A stretch of DNA of 64,000 bases from an uncultured Thiohalocapsa sp. Lineage in GTDB: Bacteria > Pseudomonadota > Gammaproteobacteria > Chromatiales > Chromatiaceae. Of the stretch, positions 17,247 to 26,705 are shown one piece after another. The notes beneath the pieces are model-generated. The model worked only from the letters and a program-made list of their open reading frames with translations, was not told where the DNA came from and ran no database searches. The stretch is taken from assembly GCF_913063425.1 (NCBI RefSeq), contig NZ_CAJXYK010000001.1, positions 1 to 64,000 of the forward strand, written 5' to 3'. Both the position numbers and the translations under genes were made by a program. Each line of letters starts with the position of its first letter. Positions within the stretch are counted from its first letter, which is position 1.

Positions 17247-18638
17247 TTGTCCAGATCCGCCCCCGGCCGTGCCGAGATCCCGCCGCTGACTGCCCTGGAG
17301 CGGCGCGCCGCCGCCGGGCTCGCGGGCATCTTCGCGCTGCGGATGCTCGGGCTCTTCATGATCCTGCCGGTGTTCGCGCTCTACGCGCACGACCTCGCCG
17401 GCGCGACGCCGCTGCTGGTGGGGCTCGCCATTGGCGCCTACGGGCTCACCCAGGCGCTCCTGCAGATCCCCTTCGGCCTGTTGTCCGATCGCATCGGCCG
17501 CAAGCCCGTGATCTACGCCGGGCTCGTGCTCTTTGCGCTGGGCAGCGTCATCGCCGCCGTCGCCGACTCCATCCACTGGGTCATTATCGGCCGGGCGCTT
17601 CAGGGCAGCGGCGCGGTGGCGGCGGCCATCATCGCGCTCACGGCGGATCTGACCCGTGAGACGGTGCGCACCCGCGCCATGGCCGCCATCGGCATCAGTG
17701 TGGCGCTGTCTTTCGCCGCGGCCCTGGTGCTGGGGCCGGTGCTGGGCGAGCTCATCGGCGTGTCCGGCATCTTCTGGCTCACCGGCGCCTTTGCGCTGCT
17801 CGGCATGCTGTTGCTGGCCCGGGTGGTGCCGGCGCCGGCCCGCTCCGCGACCCATCGCGACGCCGAGCCCGTGCCCGGCCAGCTGGGCGGGGTGCTGGCG
17901 GACACCACCCTGCTGCGCCTCGATGCAGGCATCTTCCTGCTGCACCTGACCATGGTGAGCCTGTTCGTGGTGCTGCCCCTGTCCCTGGCCGAGGCGGGGC
18001 TGCCGGCCGCCGACCACTGGCAGGTCTACCTGCCCGTGGTGCTGGCCGCGATTGTGCTGATGGTGCCCTTCATCATCGCCGCCGAGCGCGCCGGACGGGC
18101 TCGCGGGGTGCTGCTGGGCTCGGCGGCGGCGCTGGCGGCGGCGCTGCTCGGCTTCGCGCTGGCGCCGTCGAGCCTGTGGCTGCTGGCGCTGCTGCTGACG
18201 GTGATGTTCACCGTGTTCAATCTGCTGGAGGCGGTGCTGCCGTCGCTGGTGTCCAAGGCCGCGGGCGCCGGCGCCAAGGGCACGGCCATGGGGGTGTTCG
18301 CGAGCGCCCAGTTCACCGGCGCCTTTCTCGGCGGCGTGCTCGGCGGGCTGGCGCACGAGCGCTTCGGGCCCGGGGCCGTCTATCTGGTGGGCGCCGGCGC
18401 CGCGCTGGTGTGGCTCGCGGTGGCCTGGACACTGCGCCCGCCCGGGCAGCTGGCGACCCATCTGCTGCCGCTCGGGGCGCTGCCCGCCGCGGCGCTGCCG
18501 GCGCTGCGCGAGCGCCTGCTGGCGGTGCCCGGGGTGGAGGAGGCCGTCATCGCCGTGGACGAGGGCGTGGCGCATCTGAAAGTGGACAATCGGCGAATCG
18601 ATTGGGCAAGATTGAGTGCTGTCGCTGCGGGAAGCTGA
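17247..18638 (+). CDS. MFS transporter, YajR-like
   Basis: A 463-residue, twelve-helix carrier of the major facilitator superfamily. Motif A in the loop after helix 2 is GLLSDRIGRKP. After the last helix comes a soluble C-terminal piece (about residues 420-458, ending VPGVEEAVIAV..HLKVDNRRIDW) with the ferredoxin-like pattern of the YAM domain of YajR. The substrate is unknown. The start is TTG at 17247, with AGAGG 8 bases before it; no ATG is suitably placed. It lies upstream of ssb on the same strand. Its stop codon lies in the loop of a perfect hairpin at 18625-18650. Confidence 0.88.
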   Translation: MSRSAPGRAEIPPLTALERRAAAGLAGIFALRMLGLFMILPVFALYAHDLAGATPLLVGLAIGAYGLTQALLQIPFGLLSDRIGRKPVIYAGLVLFALGSVIAAVADSIHWVIIGRALQGSGAVAAAIIALTADLTRETVRTRAMAAIGISVALSFAAALVLGPVLGELIGVSGIFWLTGAFALLGMLLLARVVPAPARSATHRDAEPVPGQLGGVLADTTLLRLDAGIFLLHLTMVSLFVVLPLSLAEAGLPAADHWQVYLPVVLAAIVLMVPFIIAAERAGRARGVLLGSAAALAAALLGFALAPSSLWLLALLLTVMFTVFNLLEAVLPSLVSKAAGAGAKGTAMGVFASAQFTGAFLGGVLGGLAHERFGPGAVYLVGAGAALVWLAVAWTLRPPGQLATHLLPLGALPAAALPALRERLLAVPGVEEAVIAVDEGVAHLKVDNRRIDWARLSAVAAGS

Positions 18639-18650
18639 CGCTTCCCGCAG
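18625..18650 (+). terminator. 11-bp hairpin whose loop contains the MFS stop codon
   Basis: CTGCGGGAAGC at 18625-18635 pairs perfectly with GCTTCCCGCAG at 18640-18650, leaving the loop TGAC. The TGA stop of the MFS gene (18636-18638) is inside that loop. There is no following T-run, so it is not a standard intrinsic terminator. It may attenuate read-through into ssb or protect a 3' end. Confidence 0.45.
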
Positions 18651-18714
18651 GCATCAAGCTGTTCGGCTGCCGATCTGAGACCGACACGTACTACAGGGTA
18701 ATTGGGAGGCTCGC

Positions 18715-19200
18715 ATGGCCAGCGGCGTCAACAAGGTCATCATTATCGGCAACCTAGGTGCCGATCCAGAGGTTCGCTACACCGCCAATGGCAGCGCCGT
18801 GACCAACATCCGTGTCGCGACGGGTGAGTCCTGGAAGGACAAGAACACGGGTGAGCTCCAGGAGCGGACCGAATGGCACCGCATCACCCTGTTCGCGCGA
18901 CTCGGTGAGATTGCCGGCCAATACCTGCGCAAGGGCTCCAAGGTCTACATCGAAGGCAAGCTGCGGACCAGGAAATGGCAGGATCAGCAAGGTCAGGACC
19001 GTTGGAGCACCGACATTATCGCCGACCAAATGCAGTTTCTCGACAGCCGCGGCGGCGGTGGCGGCGGCCAGGGGCCGACCTACGGCACGGGCACCGCCCC
19101 ACAGCAGCAGGAGCGCGCACCGGAGCCCGCCGGCGGCGGCGCTCCCCCCGAGGGCGGCTTCCCGGGGGATTCCGGGTTCGACGACGACATTCCCTTCTGA
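18715..19200 (+). CDS. ssb: Single-stranded DNA-binding protein
   Basis: A 161-residue SSB. The OB fold covers residues 1-110 ([18 protein letters not shown], then [21 protein letters not shown]). A Gly/Gln/Pro-rich linker follows, and the acidic tip DDDIPF recruits partner proteins. A strong ribosome-binding site GGGAGG at 18704-18709 precedes the ATG. It coats single-stranded DNA during replication, repair and recombination. The usual neighbour uvrA is not here; the YajR-like carrier is upstream. Confidence 0.97.
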   Translation: MASGVNKVIIIGNLGADPEVRYTANGSAVTNIRVATGESWKDKNTGELQERTEWHRITLFARLGEIAGQYLRKGSKVYIEGKLRTRKWQDQQGQDRWSTDIIADQMQFLDSRGGGGGGQGPTYGTGTAPQQQERAPEPAGGGAPPEGGFPGDSGFDDDIPF

Positions 19201-19277
19201 GCGCTCGACCCGCATCGCCCGGCGCCCGCGGATCGCGCCCAATCGCACCCACCACCTGAGCACGCAGCGACCACCCC

Positions 19278-20192
19278 ATGTCCGACCTCCCCCGCATCCT
19301 CCTCATCGGTTCCGACGGTCAGGTGGGGTGGGAGCTGCGGCGGACGCTGGCGCCGGTGGGGCAGGTGATCCCCGCCTCCCTGGGCGGGCACGGCGGGCCG
19401 GCCGTCGACCTGGTGGACGCCGCGTCCATCCGCAAGGTGTTCAACGCGACGGCGCCGGATGCGGTGGTGAATGCCGCGGCCTACACGGCCGTGGATAAGG
19501 CCGAGAGCGAGTCCGAGCTGGCCCGCGCCATCAACGCGGACGCGGTGCACGTGCTCGCCGAGCTCTGCGCCGGCGCCGGCATCCCGGTGGTGCACTACTC
19601 CACGGACTTCGTCTTCTCGGGCGACACCGATCACCCCTACCGCGAGGACGACGAGCCCGCGCCCATGAGCGTCTACGGCCAGACCAAGCGCGCCGGGGAG
19701 CTGGCGCTGCTGGACTCCCCCGCCGATGCCCTGGTGCTGCGCACGGCCTGGGTCTACGGTGTGCGCGGGCGCAACTTCCTGCTCACCATGCTCAACCTGT
19801 TCCGAGAGCGCACGGAGCTGCGCATCGTGGACGACCAGGTGGGCACCCCCACCTGGAGCCGGATGCTGGCGGAGGTGACCGCACAGGTCCTGCACGCGGT
19901 GTTCACGCATGCGGTGGACATCAAGCAGGTACGGGGCCTCTACCATGTCACCGGCGGGGGGGCGGTGTCCTGGTTCGGCTTCGCCAGCGCCATCCGCGAA
20001 GCGACGGGCAACGACTGTGCCCTCATCCCCATTCCCACCAGCGAGTATCCGGCGCCCGCGCGCCGGCCCGCCTATTCGGTGCTGGACACCACCAAGTTCC
20101 GGGCGACCTTCGGCCTCAAGCTGCCCGACTGGCATCAGTCGTTGGCGCTCTGTCTCGAGGACCTGTCGGAGCAGACGGCACCGCGCGTCTGA
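19278..20192 (+). CDS. rfbD: dTDP-4-dehydrorhamnose reductase
   Basis: A 304-residue short-chain-dehydrogenase-fold enzyme that makes dTDP-L-rhamnose in the last step of the RmlABCD pathway. The nucleotide-binding motif is LLIGSDGQVGWEL at the N-terminus. The family strings PDAVVNAAAYTAVDKAE, VVHYSTDFVFSGD and the active-site YGQTK are present. The other rml genes (A, B, C) are not adjacent, so rhamnose synthesis would need partners elsewhere, or this reductase acts on a related sugar. Confidence 0.92.
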   Translation: MSDLPRILLIGSDGQVGWELRRTLAPVGQVIPASLGGHGGPAVDLVDAASIRKVFNATAPDAVVNAAAYTAVDKAESESELARAINADAVHVLAELCAGAGIPVVHYSTDFVFSGDTDHPYREDDEPAPMSVYGQTKRAGELALLDSPADALVLRTAWVYGVRGRNFLLTMLNLFRERTELRIVDDQVGTPTWSRMLAEVTAQVLHAVFTHAVDIKQVRGLYHVTGGGAVSWFGFASAIREATGNDCALIPIPTSEYPAPARRPAYSVLDTTKFRATFGLKLPDWHQSLALCLEDLSEQTAPRV

Positions 20193-20275
20193 GTCGGCAG
20201 CGGCGCATGCCCGCCGTCGCGTGCCTGACCGGGAGAGCGCGCCGACTGGACGCCCGGCGGTACGGGCTGCCCGCG

Positions 20276-22078
20276 TCAGTCAGCCGGCGCGCCCGCCAGC
20301 AGGCGCTCGATGCGCGCGCCGTAGACCTCCAGCGCCACCCGCTCCGCCGGCAGCAGCAGGTCGGTGTGCGCCGGGTCCGCGGGCGCTGCCTTGCCGACCA
20401 GCGCGCGGAAGTCGTACAGGGCCTGCCGCACCGCCGGATGATCCGTGTGCACCACGGTGCCGAAGCCAGGTCCCATGTCGGTGCCGAAGTGCGCGAGGGG
20501 GTCGGCGGCGTCCGGTGCCTGGGTGGCGGGGTCGCCGTCCGCGGACGGCGCGAGCAGGCCGAGGCGCCAGAGCGCGCGCGCCGCCGCATCGCTCAGCACC
20601 GCTTTGGGGGCCGCCTGCTCCAGCTTGATCAGTGTGGCGAGCCGGCGTTGATAGTCCTGTGTCTCGCGTTGATCCAGCGGTGCGGTGAGCCGGGCCTTCG
20701 GCAGTGCGACCTCGCCGCCGTCGGCGCGGCGCAGGGTGAGGGTGGGCTGCGCTCGCCCGCCTGCCGTGCCGGACTCGAAGCGCCAGCGCGGCATATCGCC
20801 GCCCGCAAGCTCGAAGCCGACGCCGTACTTGGCCCGGACGAGCTCCGGCTGGCGGTCGGCCTTCACCCGCCGCTCCAGGTGGCTCAGGAACTCGGCCCAG
20901 GTGTAGGGATCGCTGCGGCTCGCACCGTCGCGGTAGAACATGCCGGTGTTGCCCGTGACCACGGGGGAGTCATGCGCATAGCCGTGCGGTGCCGGCCACT
21001 GCGGCGACGCGACCGCCGGCGCCGCCTGCCCCGGCGCCCGCAGCATGGCATCGGCGGCGCGCGCGCCGGGCCTGGGCAGGCTCGGCAGGGCGGAGGTGTA
21101 GCCCCGGGGTGCAAGCTCCAGCAGGAGCGCGGGCCGGCCTGGGAGGCTGTCGCGTAGGCGGCCCGTTGCGGCGACCGCAGGCGGCGCGTCGGGCTGCGGC
21201 GGCGGCTTCACGGTGCGGGTATGTCGCGCGTCGCCCCGGGCCAGGGTCAGGACGCGGCGACCCTCGGCTGCGCCCAGGAAGTGAAACAGATAGTCCTCCA
21301 CCGGGTCGCTCGCCCCCGAGTCCCTGCTCAGCAGGACTTTGGCGAGCGCCAGGATGGTGAAGTTGTGGCGCAGGAGCCTGAGCTCTGTGTCGTCCGGGCC
21401 GCGCAGGCCGGCCATGGTGTCGCGGATGATGAGCCGCACATGGCTGTCGCAGAAGGGGCCGAAGCCCAGGTCCAGCCGGCGGCGGCCCGCGCTCGGGTCG
21501 GCGGCGGTGGTTGCCAGCAGCTCATCGCCGTAATGATGGATGATCCGTTCGAAGGTCCGGGGCTGGAACTGCCAGACCCCCGCCGCCGAGCCGAGCCGGT
21601 CGCCGCCCAGCGGCGGGCGCACGAAGTCGTTCCAGGTGTGGGCGCTCTCGTGCTCGCCGGTGGCGAGCAGCTGCCCCAGGCTGTAGTCCGTGCGCTCCGC
21701 CACGTCCAGCAGCACCAGAAGCTGATCGGCGCGGATGTCCTGGGTGCGCTCGTAGTCGCGGGCGCGGCGGGCGGCATGGGCCTGGAAGCGCAGCAGCGTG
21801 TTCTGCCAGCTGACGGCGGCATTGACCGGCTGCGGCGGCAGCAGCGGCGCGGCTGTCGCCGGCGCCGCCAGCAGCAGGCAGCACACCAGGACAACGCGGC
21901 CGAGCGCCCGAGGCCAAGCATCGGCTGCCGGCGGCGGAGTGGAGTCCGCCTTTCCCGGGCTGCCGACTGAAGTCGGCGAAACGGCGACGGCCGCGCGAGT
22001 GGGCCAGCCAGGCGCGTGGTCGCGGTGGCCGGCGCGCAGTCGCGACGGGGGCCGGGTAGGTGCTGCTGGGATCGGCAT
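20276..22078 (-). CDS. Secreted transglycosylase-like protein
   Basis: A 600-residue exported protein. A hydrophobic signal (VVLVCCLLLAAPATAAPLL) lies about 60 residues from the ATG at 22078. Residues about 110-190 hold a lysozyme/SLT-like region with ATGEHESAHTWNDF and SAAGVWQFQPRTFERII, reminiscent of transglycosylases; Glu in GEHES may be catalytic. The C-terminal 300 residues are unrecognised. A dispersed palindromic repeat (21930-21977) lies inside the 5' end and is read in frame as VSPTSVGSPGKADSTPP, so the natural start may be downstream of it, or the repeat extended the gene. It converges with rfbD and is divergent from pckG. Confidence 0.65.
   Translation of the reverse strand: MPIPAAPTRPPSRLRAGHRDHAPGWPTRAAVAVSPTSVGSPGKADSTPPPAADAWPRALGRVVLVCCLLLAAPATAAPLLPPQPVNAAVSWQNTLLRFQAHAARRARDYERTQDIRADQLLVLLDVAERTDYSLGQLLATGEHESAHTWNDFVRPPLGGDRLGSAAGVWQFQPRTFERIIHHYGDELLATTAADPSAGRRRLDLGFGPFCDSHVRLIIRDTMAGLRGPDDTELRLLRHNFTILALAKVLLSRDSGASDPVEDYLFHFLGAAEGRRVLTLARGDARHTRTVKPPPQPDAPPAVAATGRLRDSLPGRPALLLELAPRGYTSALPSLPRPGARAADAMLRAPGQAAPAVASPQWPAPHGYAHDSPVVTGNTGMFYRDGASRSDPYTWAEFLSHLERRVKADRQPELVRAKYGVGFELAGGDMPRWRFESGTAGGRAQPTLTLRRADGGEVALPKARLTAPLDQRETQDYQRRLATLIKLEQAAPKAVLSDAAARALWRLGLLAPSADGDPATQAPDAADPLAHFGTDMGPGFGTVVHTDHPAVRQALYDFRALVGKAAPADPAHTDLLLPAERVALEVYGARIERLLAGAPAD
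21930..21977 (-). repeat. Double-palindrome REP element inside a coding 5' end
   Basis: The element has two parts: GCGGAGTGGAGTCCGCC at about 21932-21950 and, after TTTCCCGGGCT, the core palindrome GCCGACTGAAGTCGGC at 21962-21977. The same arrangement (GTCCGCCTTTCC followed by the core) is found at 54545-54589 and, inverted, at 52625-52671. Confidence 0.75.
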
Positions 22079-22384
22079 GGTGCTTGGCTGGAAGCTGATC
22101 GACGGCTGTCAAAGGCTTGATTGCGCAGCGCTTGCGCAGACCTGCGAATGGTCCCATAAATCTCACACCGGGCCATGGCGCGGAGTTTGCATTACCTGCG
22201 TCAGCAGTTTCCGCCGCGGGCATCCGGGAATGGCCGGGATGGCGCGGATGTCAGCATCGATTGTTGCGGCGGATCACGCAAGGCGCCGGTTGTCCGGCGC
22301 TGTGAACCGCATCCCGGTAACCTCGGCGGAACCCTGAAGCAACACTGCCGGCCCCGGCTTCATTGCCGCAGCGGAGATTAGACC
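22079..22384. other. 306-base divergent intergenic region before pckG
   Basis: This gap separates the secreted transglycosylase-like gene from pckG and must hold both promoters. No convincing -35/-10 pair, tRNA or ORF was found. GGAG at 22373-22376 is a usable ribosome-binding site for pckG. Confidence 0.4.
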
Positions 22385-24247
22385 ATGACCACCACCCATG
22401 ACGGTGCGCGCCGCACCGGTAACCGCAAGCTCCTCGACTGGGTCGATGATATGGCCCGGCTGTGCCGGCCGGAGCGCATCTACTGGTGCGACGGGACCCA
22501 GGCCGAGTATGACCGCCTGTGCGATGAGATGGTGCAATCCGGCGCCTTCATCAGGCTCAACCCGGACAAGCGGCCCAACAGCTACCTCGCGCGCTCGCAC
22601 CCGAGCGACGTGGCCCGCGTGGAGAATCGCACCTTCATCTGCTCCGAGGACGAGGAGGACGCAGGCCCCACCAATAACTGGATGGACCCCGCGAAGATGC
22701 GTGCCATTCTGCGCGAGCGCTTCGACGGCTGCATGCGCGGGCGTACCCTGTACGTCATCCCCTTCAGCATGGGCCCCATCGGCTCGCCCATTGCGCAGAT
22801 CGGCGTGGAGATCACGGACTCGCCCTACGTGGTGATCAACCAGCGCATCATGACCCGCATGGGCCAGCCGGTGCTGGACGCGCTGGGCGAGGCGGGCGAC
22901 TTCGTGCCCTGCATGCACAGCGTTGGTGCACCGCTTGCCCCGGGCGAGCAGGACGTGCCCTGGCCCTGTGCCGGCAATGTCGAGGACAAGTACATCACCC
23001 ACTTCCCGGAGACGCGGGAGATCTGGTCCTACGGCAGCGGCTACGGCGGCAATGCGCTGCTGGGCAAGAAGTGCTTCGCGCTGCGCATCGCCTCCGTGAT
23101 GGCGCGGGATGAGGGCTGGCTCGCCGAGCACATGCTGATCCTGGGGGTGAAATCTCCGGAGGGCAGGAAGCACTATGTGGCCGGCGCCTTTCCGAGCGCC
23201 TGCGGCAAGACCAACTTCGCCATGCTGATCCCGCCCAAGGGCTTCGAGGGCTGGGAAGTCACCACCGTCGGCGACGACATCGCCTGGATCAAGCCGAACC
23301 CCGAAGACGGCAAGTTCTACGCCATCAACCCGGAATACGGCTTCTTCGGCGTCGCCCCCGGCACCAACGAAAGATCCAATCCCAACGCGGTCGCCTCGCT
23401 GCACGCCAACTGCATCTACACCAACTGCGCGCTCACGGATGACGGCGATATCTGGTGGGAGGGCCTCACGGACGAGCCGCCGGAGCACCTGATCGACTGG
23501 CAGGGCAAAGACTGGACCCCCGGCAGCGGCCGGCCGGCGGCGCATCCCAACGCCCGCTTCACGGCCCCCGCCAGCCAATGCCCGTCCATCGACCCGGAGT
23601 GGGAGAACCCCCAGGGCGTGCCCATCAGCGCCTTCCTGTTCGGCGGGCGCGTGAGCAAGAACTTCCCGCTGGCGTTCCAAAGCTACAACTGGGAGCACGG
23701 CGTCTACATGGCCGCCACCATGGGCTCCGAGGCCACCGCCGCCAGCATCGGCCAGGCGGCCATGCGCCGCGACCCCATGGCCATGCTGCCCTTCTGCGGC
23801 TACAACATGGCCGACTACTGGAAGCACTGGCTGCGCATCGGCCGGCAGCACGTGGCCACGCCGCCGCGCATCTTCCGCGTCAACTGGTTCCGCAAGGATG
23901 AGCACGGCAAGTTCGTCTGGCCCGGCTTCGGCGAGAACATGCGGGTGCTGAAATGGGTGGTGGACCGTTGCGAGGGCCGCGTCTCCGCCATCGAGAGCCC
24001 GCTCGGCTGGCTGCCCGGCTGGGACGACCTGCACTGGGAGGGGCTGAGCTTCTCCAAGGACAAGTTCTTCGCCATCATGAACATCGACAAGGAAGTGGCG
24101 CGCCAGGAAACCGTCGAGCAGGAAGAGCTGTTGACCCGCTTCGGCGACCACCTGCCGCACGAGATGGAGCTGGAGCGGGAGCTCCAGCTGGCCAGGCTCT
24201 ATCACTCGCCGCCGGTGTGGGATCTGTCCCGGGCGGTGGCGGCCTGA
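22385..24247 (+). CDS. pckG: Phosphoenolpyruvate carboxykinase (GTP)
   Basis: A 620-residue enzyme that interconverts oxaloacetate plus GTP with phosphoenolpyruvate, CO2 and GDP; it is the main gluconeogenic entry or an anaplerotic step. The P-loop is [16 protein letters not shown] (about residues 268-283). [20 protein letters not shown] and FGGRVSKN are typical of the GTP-dependent class, which is distinct from the ATP-dependent PckA common in gammaproteobacteria. The length is normal. It stands alone on the plus strand. Confidence 0.96.
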   Translation: MTTTHDGARRTGNRKLLDWVDDMARLCRPERIYWCDGTQAEYDRLCDEMVQSGAFIRLNPDKRPNSYLARSHPSDVARVENRTFICSEDEEDAGPTNNWMDPAKMRAILRERFDGCMRGRTLYVIPFSMGPIGSPIAQIGVEITDSPYVVINQRIMTRMGQPVLDALGEAGDFVPCMHSVGAPLAPGEQDVPWPCAGNVEDKYITHFPETREIWSYGSGYGGNALLGKKCFALRIASVMARDEGWLAEHMLILGVKSPEGRKHYVAGAFPSACGKTNFAMLIPPKGFEGWEVTTVGDDIAWIKPNPEDGKFYAINPEYGFFGVAPGTNERSNPNAVASLHANCIYTNCALTDDGDIWWEGLTDEPPEHLIDWQGKDWTPGSGRPAAHPNARFTAPASQCPSIDPEWENPQGVPISAFLFGGRVSKNFPLAFQSYNWEHGVYMAATMGSEATAASIGQAAMRRDPMAMLPFCGYNMADYWKHWLRIGRQHVATPPRIFRVNWFRKDEHGKFVWPGFGENMRVLKWVVDRCEGRVSAIESPLGWLPGWDDLHWEGLSFSKDKFFAIMNIDKEVARQETVEQEELLTRFGDHLPHEMELERELQLARLYHSPPVWDLSRAVAA

Positions 24248-24266
24248 TCCCGCCGGCTCCCGCTGC

Positions 24267-24330
24267 CCGACTTCAGTCGGTGCAAAGGCGCGGGCCCAGT
24301 CCAGCCGGCTGAAGCCCACAGCTTCCCGCC
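24267..24330. repeat. REP-like palindrome downstream of pckG
   Basis: CCGACTTCAGTCGG at 24267-24280 is the inverted form of the dispersed core palindrome. It is followed at about 24304-24330 by a degenerate second half (CCGGCTGAAGCCCACAGC). It lies 20 bases after the pckG stop and could act as a 3' end structure. The rest of the gap up to 24483 shows a TATACT box at 24439-24444 but no matching -35. Confidence 0.6.
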
Positions 24331-24483
24331 CAAGTCCCGCCGCCGGCTGCGGCGGCGGGGCCGGTCCTGACCGACCATCGGCAGTTCGGGGCGGCGGGCG
24401 TCGCTGCTGCCCCCGCTGATGCCCCCGCTGATGGCCGCTATACTGCCGGCTTCCCGGCCCTTGCGCGGCGACCGCGCGCCTGC

Positions 24484-25002
24484 ATGCAGGACATGCCACC
24501 GAGCCCCTTTTCCGTCGTCCGCCACGGATGGCTTGCACGATGGTGCGCCCTGCTGTGCCTGTGTACGGCCGCGGCCCTTGCGACGGGGCAGGACCACGCC
24601 GCCATGTCCCGGGACCCTGGTTCGGAGTCGGTGCAGGCGGTCATCGAGGCCGTTCGCTTCGCCTTCGGTCTGGAGGCCGCCTTCTGGGAGGACCCCGGCG
24701 CGTTCCGCACCCGTGATGCGGTCTATGCGCACTTCCGCCAGGGCTTCAGCCCGGATCTCGCCGCCGCCATGACCGCGCACGTGCTCGCGGGTGACGGCGA
24801 TCTCGCCACCTGGGTGCCGGAGCAGGTGCATGTGGTGGATCTGGAGGCGACGCAGGCGCTGGTGTGGTTCCTGACACCGGCAGCCTACGGCAGGCACGGG
24901 CTCTGGGATCTCGCCGACTACATGCACGTGCACCTGCGCCGCGAGGGCCAGGGCTGGGTGGTGGACTGGGCCGAGGACCGCTCCGCGCCGCCGGTACGCT
25001 GA
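24484..25002 (+). CDS. Secreted protein, unknown
   Basis: A 172-residue protein with an N-terminal hydrophobic stretch (WCALLCLCTAAALATG) that looks like a signal peptide. The mature part is acidic with alternating helix-like segments; FGLEAAFWEDPGAFRTRDAV and VVDWAEDRSAPPVR are its most distinctive parts. It could be an SnoaL-like or other small alpha+beta fold, but I cannot assign a family. The start could also be ATG 24493. It is convergent with the next small gene. Confidence 0.55.
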   Translation: MQDMPPSPFSVVRHGWLARWCALLCLCTAAALATGQDHAAMSRDPGSESVQAVIEAVRFAFGLEAAFWEDPGAFRTRDAVYAHFRQGFSPDLAAAMTAHVLAGDGDLATWVPEQVHVVDLEATQALVWFLTPAAYGRHGLWDLADYMHVHLRREGQGWVVDWAEDRSAPPVR

Positions 25003-25061
25003 CCGGTGGGGCCGGCGCCGCGGTCCCCAGCCCCCAGCCCCCAGCGCTTACCCCCAAGCCC

Positions 25062-25397
25062 TCAGTCAGGCAGTCCCAGCGCCCGCCGAAAGTCCCGCTC
25101 AGCCAGGTCGATGCGGCTCCCGAGCGCCGAGCGCTGCGGTCCCTCCAGGGTGTCGGCGTGCTCGCGCAGGCTGTCGGTGAGTGCCGCCAGTGCTGTCAAC
25201 ACATCGGCGCGCGGCAGTGCCGCACCGCCCGCGGCGTTGTGGTGGCCGTCGGCGGCGTCCGCGGGCTCGACGCGGGCACTGCGTGGAATGAGCTTCTGAC
25301 TGCCGTCCGCGGCATGGGCCGTCATCGGGCCCGTCTTGGCGTAGCGCTCGCCCTGCCAGAGGAAGCGGCTGCCGACCGGGAGTTGGGTGAACTTCAT
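25062..25397 (-). CDS. Conserved hypothetical protein
   Basis: A 111-residue soluble protein. The first 45 residues (FTQLPVGSRFLWQGERYAK, then IPRSARVEPAD) form a small beta-rich module of the kind seen in short hypothetical proteins of sulfur-oxidising gammaproteobacteria. The rest is a helical, possibly coiled, segment (LTALAALTDSLREHADTLEG). No function is recognised. It lies about 95 bases downstream of comF on the same strand. Confidence 0.5.
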   Translation of the reverse strand: MKFTQLPVGSRFLWQGERYAKTGPMTAHAADGSQKLIPRSARVEPADAADGHHNAAGGAALPRADVLTALAALTDSLREHADTLEGPQRSALGSRIDLAERDFRRALGLPD

Positions 25398-25491
25398 CGC
25401 TCGCGCTCGGCTCCTGTCGTCGCGTGGTATTCAGGCCTCGGCATCGTGCCGTCTTACTTGGGAGCCGCGGACCGGCATGCCCGGGGGCGGC

Positions 25492-26289
25492 TCAGGGCGT
25501 GCGCGCCAGACACCAGACATCGACCCGTGCGGCCCCGGCACGGCGCAGGGTGCGGGCCACCTCGGCGACGGTGCTGGTGGTGGTCACCACGTCGTCCAGC
25601 AGCGCCACATGGGCGCCGGTGAGGTCTGCGGTGGTGCGGAAGGCCCCGCGCAGGTTCTGCTGCCGGGCCTTGCCCTCGAGCGAGGTCTGCGGCGGCGTTG
25701 CGCGCGTGCGCACGCAGGCGGCGGTGGCCACCGGCACCTCCAGGCGCCGGCCGACGATCCGCGCCAGCTCCAGGGCCTGATCATAACCGCGTTGTCGCAG
25801 CCGGTGGGTGTGCAGCGGCACCGGAATGATGGTCTGCGGGGTGTCCACCGCCGCGCCGACCAGCGCGTCCGCCAGCAGCTGCCCCATGAGCCGCAGCGTG
25901 TTGAGCCGGCCGTTGAACTTGAAGCCCGCCACCAGCGCCGGCAGGGGCTGCTCGTAGCGAAAGGCCGCATGGGCACGCAGGAAGGGCGGCGGCTTGCGCC
26001 GGCAGCCGCCGCAGAGCGGTCCATCGCTGTCGTCGGACGAACCGGTCACGGCCGCCGCCGGCAGCGGCAGGGCACAGCGCACGCAGGCGAGGCCGAGCCG
26101 CGGCAGCTCCGCAGCGCAGCCGGCGCAGAGGTCGCGGCCGGTCTCCGCCGCCGCGCCGCAGAGGATGCAGGTGGGCGGGAAGGGCAGGTCCAGCAGGGCG
26201 CGGGCGAGTGCCCATACGCCCCGGGACTTCGATGCGCGCTCGCGGCAGGTGCTCGCGCGCGCGTGTTGCCCGTTACTGCTGTCCATCAT
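25492..26289 (-). CDS. comF: ComF-family phosphoribosyltransferase-like protein
   Basis: A 265-residue protein with two Cys pairs at the N-terminus (CILC...CAGC and CVRC...CGGC), forming zinc-binding knuckles. A phosphoribosyltransferase domain follows with the PRPP-binding motif VALLDDVVTTTSTVAEVART and the TPPQTSLEGKARQQNL segment typical of ComF/GntX. ComF is needed for DNA uptake in transformable bacteria; in E. coli GntX is linked to carbon use of DNA. There are no other competence genes in the window. Confidence 0.9.
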   Translation of the reverse strand: MMDSSNGQHARASTCRERASKSRGVWALARALLDLPFPPTCILCGAAAETGRDLCAGCAAELPRLGLACVRCALPLPAAAVTGSSDDSDGPLCGGCRRKPPPFLRAHAAFRYEQPLPALVAGFKFNGRLNTLRLMGQLLADALVGAAVDTPQTIIPVPLHTHRLRQRGYDQALELARIVGRRLEVPVATAACVRTRATPPQTSLEGKARQQNLRGAFRTTADLTGAHVALLDDVVTTTSTVAEVARTLRRAGAARVDVWCLARTP

Positions 26290-26366
26290 CGTCCATTGCT
26301 CCAGTGCGCGAAGCCGCGGCGATGCCGTCGGTTGCCACGACCCGGTTTCCCCGGCAGGATTGAAAT

Positions 26367-26521
26367 ATGTCCTCGGTCATCGATCTCTACGAGCAGCTCA
26401 ATGCCGCGCCGGACGAGCGGGCGCGCTCACGGCTCATCGCCGATTCGATCTGCTCAAGTGGCTGGTGCCGCTCATGTTCGGCCAGGTCCTGGCCATCGCT
26501 GCCCCGGTCAAGCTCCTGTGA
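26367..26521 (+). pseudogene. DUF1640 coiled-coil membrane protein, internally deleted
   Basis: The ATG at 26367 starts MSSVIDLYEQLNAAPDERAR and reads to LIAD, like the N-terminus of DUF1640 (coiled-coil plus C-terminal anchor) proteins. From about 26443 a different frame reads RFDLLKWLVPLMFGQVLAIA and ends PVKLL-stop at 26521, which matches the C-terminal transmembrane anchor of the same family. The whole coiled-coil middle is gone and the two ends are out of frame, so this is an internal-deletion relic. Confidence 0.7.
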
Positions 26522-26705
26522 TGGCCCCCGGCCGCACCGACTGATGCTGATTGCCGCTGGGTGCGCCCCTGATGCCGTGCCCAGGCCGTTGCCCCGGCGT
26601 CCGTCCATGCGTGGCGCGGCGGCGCGCGCCGGCGGGACAGCGCCTCGGTTTCCCGTTAACATCCAACCCGCCGATCAATGACATAAGCCGGCGCCAGCAG
26701 CCGGC

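Noticed and set aside
24439-24444. Promoter upstream of the secreted unknown protein; similar TATACT boxes at 54191 and 54672
   Set aside because: No acceptable -35 element at 16-18 bases; kept only as notes.
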